Assembly: GCA_021788955.1 (NCBI GenBank)
Contig: JAJYKC010000079.1
Span: forward strand, 1-8,239
Source of the DNA: Acidobacteriota bacterium
Lineage (GTDB): Bacteria > Acidobacteriota > Terriglobia > Bryobacterales > Bryobacteraceae
Reading direction: 5' to 3'
DNA: 8,239 nucleotides
Numbering within the stretch: the stretch's first letter is position 1; the number at the start of each line of letters is the position of its first letter. Shown here in pieces: positions 6,841-8,239 of this stretch. The translations under genes and the position numbers were made by a program. The notes beneath the pieces are model-generated. The model was not told the origin of the DNA. It ran no database searches and saw nothing but the letters and a program-made list of their open reading frames with translations.

Positions 6841-6854
6841 GCGCGGCTCGGGCG

Positions 6855-8054
6855 ATGGGCCGCTTCACGGGATTGCTCGGGCTTGCGGCAATCCTGTTTG
6901 TCTCTGTGGCGTTCTCCAAGCACCGCCGCGCGATCCGTCCCGGCACGGTGCTCTGGGGTCTCGGACTGCAGTTCCTGTTCGCCTTTCTGGTACTGAAAAC
7001 GGCCTTCGGGCGCGTGTTCGACGCCGCCAGCACCGGCGTGAACGCGCTGTTGCACTATTCCGAGGCGGGAAGCCGGTTCGTGTTCGGCGACAAGCTGGGG
7101 GCGGGCACGCCGGAATTCGGCGTGATCTTCGCTTTCCAGGTCCTGCCGATCATCATTTTCATCGCCAGCTTCTTTTCGATTCTCTACTACATCGGGCTGA
7201 TGCCTTTGCTGGTGCGCGGCATGGCGGTGGTGATGCAGCGTGTGATGGGCGCGAGCGGAGCGGAGGCAACGAACGTCGCCGCGAGCATCTTCATGGGCCA
7301 GACCGAGGCGCCTCTCACGATTAAGCCGTTCCTCGACGGGATGACGGAGAGCGAGTTGTTCACGATCATGGTAAGCGGCATGGCGCACGTATCAGGGGCG
7401 GTGATGGGCGCTTATGTGCTCATGGCGCACGTGGATGCCAAGCACCTGCTCACCGCCGTGATCATGACGGCTCCGGCGACGATTTTGCTGGCGAAGGTAT
7501 TGATTCCGGAAACGGGGAAGGCGGCGACGGCCGGCGGCGTACACGTTGTGGTCGAAAAACCCGGAGTGAACCTTATCGACGCGGCGGCGCGGGGCGCGGG
7601 CGATGGACTGCATCTGGCGCTGAATGTGGGCGGCATGTTGATCGCCTTCATCTCGCTAATTGCATTGGCGAACGGCATCCTCGGCAATTTTCATCTGTCG
7701 CTCGAAAGGATTTTTGGATTCGTTTTTTCGCCCGCGGCGTGGCTGCTGGGCGTGCCATTCCATGACTGTGCGACCGTGGGCAATCTGCTCGGCACGCGGT
7801 TGGTGTTGAACGAATTCGTGGCGTTTCAGGAACTGGGCCCGCTGAAGGCCGCGCTCGATCCGCGTTCGTTTCTGATTGCGACCTATGCGCTCTGCGGCTT
7901 CGCCAATTTCAGCTCGATCGCGATTCAGATCGGCGGGATCGGTGCGCTGGCGCCATCGCGGAAGGCAGATCTGGCGCGGCTTGGGTTGCGCGCGGTGGCC
8001 GCGGGAACGATGGCGAATTTCATGACAGCCTGCATCGCCGGCATGCTGGTTTAG
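6855..8054 (+). CDS. nupC: Concentrative nucleoside transporter (CNT/NupC family)
   Basis: Inner-membrane nucleoside importer driven by a sodium or proton gradient. 399 residues, the normal length for bacterial CNTs, with many hydrophobic segments. The start [27 protein letters not shown] resembles the first TM of the family. The gate domain ([19 protein letters not shown]) is followed by the hairpin-1 motif [20 protein letters not shown] (132-151), whose Gln149, Thr150 and Glu151 correspond to the nucleobase-contacting residues of the Vibrio cholerae CNT. Then come PLTIKPF, an [10 protein letters not shown] segment, [30 protein letters not shown] (Glu320) and [15 protein letters not shown] (347-361), whose Asn351 and Ser354 match the ribose-binding pair. 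It is 14 bases downstream of the phosphorylase, which fits joint uptake and breakdown of nucleosides. No clear SD precedes the ATG (CGGG only), suggesting translational coupling. Substrate range (pyrimidine versus broad) cannot be decided here. Confidence 0.95.
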   Translation: MGRFTGLLGLAAILFVSVAFSKHRRAIRPGTVLWGLGLQFLFAFLVLKTAFGRVFDAASTGVNALLHYSEAGSRFVFGDKLGAGTPEFGVIFAFQVLPIIIFIASFFSILYYIGLMPLLVRGMAVVMQRVMGASGAEATNVAASIFMGQTEAPLTIKPFLDGMTESELFTIMVSGMAHVSGAVMGAYVLMAHVDAKHLLTAVIMTAPATILLAKVLIPETGKAATAGGVHVVVEKPGVNLIDAAARGAGDGLHLALNVGGMLIAFISLIALANGILGNFHLSLERIFGFVFSPAAWLLGVPFHDCATVGNLLGTRLVLNEFVAFQELGPLKAALDPRSFLIATYALCGFANFSSIAIQIGGIGALAPSRKADLARLGLRAVAAGTMANFMTACIAGMLV

Positions 8055-8083
8055 CAGGTGGGTGTGGCGTCGGAGGAGGAACA

Positions 8084-8158
8084 ATGCAATACGTACGTCT
8101 TGGAAATACCGGTCTGAAAGTTTCCCGGATCTGCGGGTTGACCACCAGATCAATATAG
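8084..8158 (+). pseudogene. Aldo/keto reductase, N-terminal fragment cut off at a chimeric junction
   Basis: The ATG at 8084 follows a strong SD (GGAGGAGGA, 8072-8080) and begins [17 protein letters not shown]. This is the characteristic N-terminus of aldo/keto reductases (NADPH-dependent, TIM-barrel), in which RIC is normally followed by LG and a conserved MxxG region. Here the frame instead reads GLTTRSI and stops at TAG (8156-8158), giving 24 residues where the family has roughly 300 or more. The family match ends at about 8134, exactly where the minus strand can be read as lysyl-tRNA synthetase. It is 29 bases after nupC. In the real genome the gene is probably intact, and the break is most likely an artefact of the assembled sequence. 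The 17-residue match is short, so the specific reductase cannot be named. Confidence 0.7.
8113..8134. other. Junction with shared sequence between two unrelated genes
   Basis: Up to 22 bases here can be read both as aldo/keto reductase codons on the plus strand (end of TGLKVSRIC) and as LysRS codons on the minus strand (QIRETFR). Left of it only the first reading makes family sense; right of it only the second does. Overlap of this length at the switch point is what a short-k-mer assembly join or template-switch chimera would leave. Confidence 0.6.
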
Positions 8159-8239
8159 CGGCGGCGATACCTTTGTTCTTTATCGGCAAAGGCATCATGA
8201 ACAATTTTGTTTCCGGCATTATCCGTTTCTTCCTTTGGC
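8113..8239 (-). CDS. lysS: Lysyl-tRNA synthetase, internal fragment, truncated at both ends
   Basis: Reading the minus strand from 8238, 42 codons are open and encode an internal piece of class II LysRS, the enzyme that charges tRNA-Lys. The decisive stretch is [18 protein letters not shown] followed by ETFR, the conserved segment that joins the N-terminal anticodon-binding OB domain to the catalytic domain (compare the usual QRYR-RY-DL-VNPEVRETF). Upstream residues [20 protein letters not shown] fill the variable loop before it. This longer loop recalls LysRS of Bacteroidota/Chlorobiota-like bacteria, but that is an impression from memory. Bases 8135-8239 are 46% G+C (48 of 105), well below the rest of the window. 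After Arg (8115-8113) the frame continues as PVFPRR, which is not LysRS and is the reverse of the aldo/keto reductase gene. There is no start or stop codon belonging to this gene in the window. Confidence 0.8.

Noticed and set aside
7656..8219. A 187-codon minus-strand open frame at the right end
   Set aside because: It runs antisense through nupC, crosses the junction and is in a different frame from the LysRS reading; its composition (Arg/His-rich) is typical of an antisense shadow in GC-rich DNA.
1..8239. CRISPR arrays, tRNA or rRNA genes, insertion sequences, phage or defence modules
   Set aside because: No regularly spaced repeats, tRNA cloverleaf pattern, transposase or terminal inverted repeats were seen; the EVE gene alone does not make a defence island.

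Overview
The window reads as high-GC (roughly 60% by eye) bacterial chromosome with tightly packed genes and short gaps. The best taxonomic guess is an Acidobacteriota-like soil or sediment bacterium. This rests on the style of the exopolysaccharide export trio: a short OPX protein, a separate GumC/Wzz-type chain-length protein, and a separate BY-kinase beginning MSRVHDALRRAG. The guess is an inference from family resemblance, not a search result. The last ~100 bases do not fit the rest and look like a chimeric join.

Layout. (1) Bases 1-1390 are the 3' part of metH, cobalamin-dependent methionine synthase: the B12-binding domain and the SAM-dependent reactivation domain. (2) A small EVE-domain gene on the minus strand (1396-1806) converges on metH, with five bases between the stop codons. 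(3) A short divergent region holds a good sigma70-type promoter candidate (1868-1896) reading rightward. (4) Three plus-strand genes form a likely exopolysaccharide export operon: OPX/SLBB protein (1963-2667, with a competing TTG start at 1930), three-TM chain-length protein (2712-4367) and cytoplasmic tyrosine autokinase (4399-5313). (5) A 222-base gap contains a GC-rich hairpin and a -10-like element. (6) Pyrimidine-nucleoside/thymidine phosphorylase (5536-6840) and a CNT-family nucleoside transporter (6855-8054) form a nucleoside uptake and salvage pair. (7) A well-positioned ribosome binding site starts an aldo/keto reductase gene at 8084, which runs only about 17 recognisable residues. 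The minus strand from 8239 to about 8113 then encodes an internal piece of lysyl-tRNA synthetase.

How the genes work together. The OPX protein, chain-length protein and kinase are the export and length-control core of a Wzx/Wzy-type capsule or EPS pathway. Phosphorylation of the kinase's C-terminal tyrosine cluster would be expected to control its contact with the inner-membrane chain-length protein. No glycosyltransferase, flippase or polymerase is in view. The phosphorylase and transporter pair imports pyrimidine nucleosides and splits them into base and (deoxy)ribose-1-phosphate. MetH and the EVE gene have no evident link to either module.

No new biological system could be supported. The most striking observation is the aldo/keto reductase / lysS junction near 8113-8134, which is more likely an assembly or amplification chimera than biology. 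The most biologically interesting point is the split kinase system, in which the chain-length protein keeps the linker that precedes the kinase domain in fused Wzc proteins but ends in an additional membrane helix.
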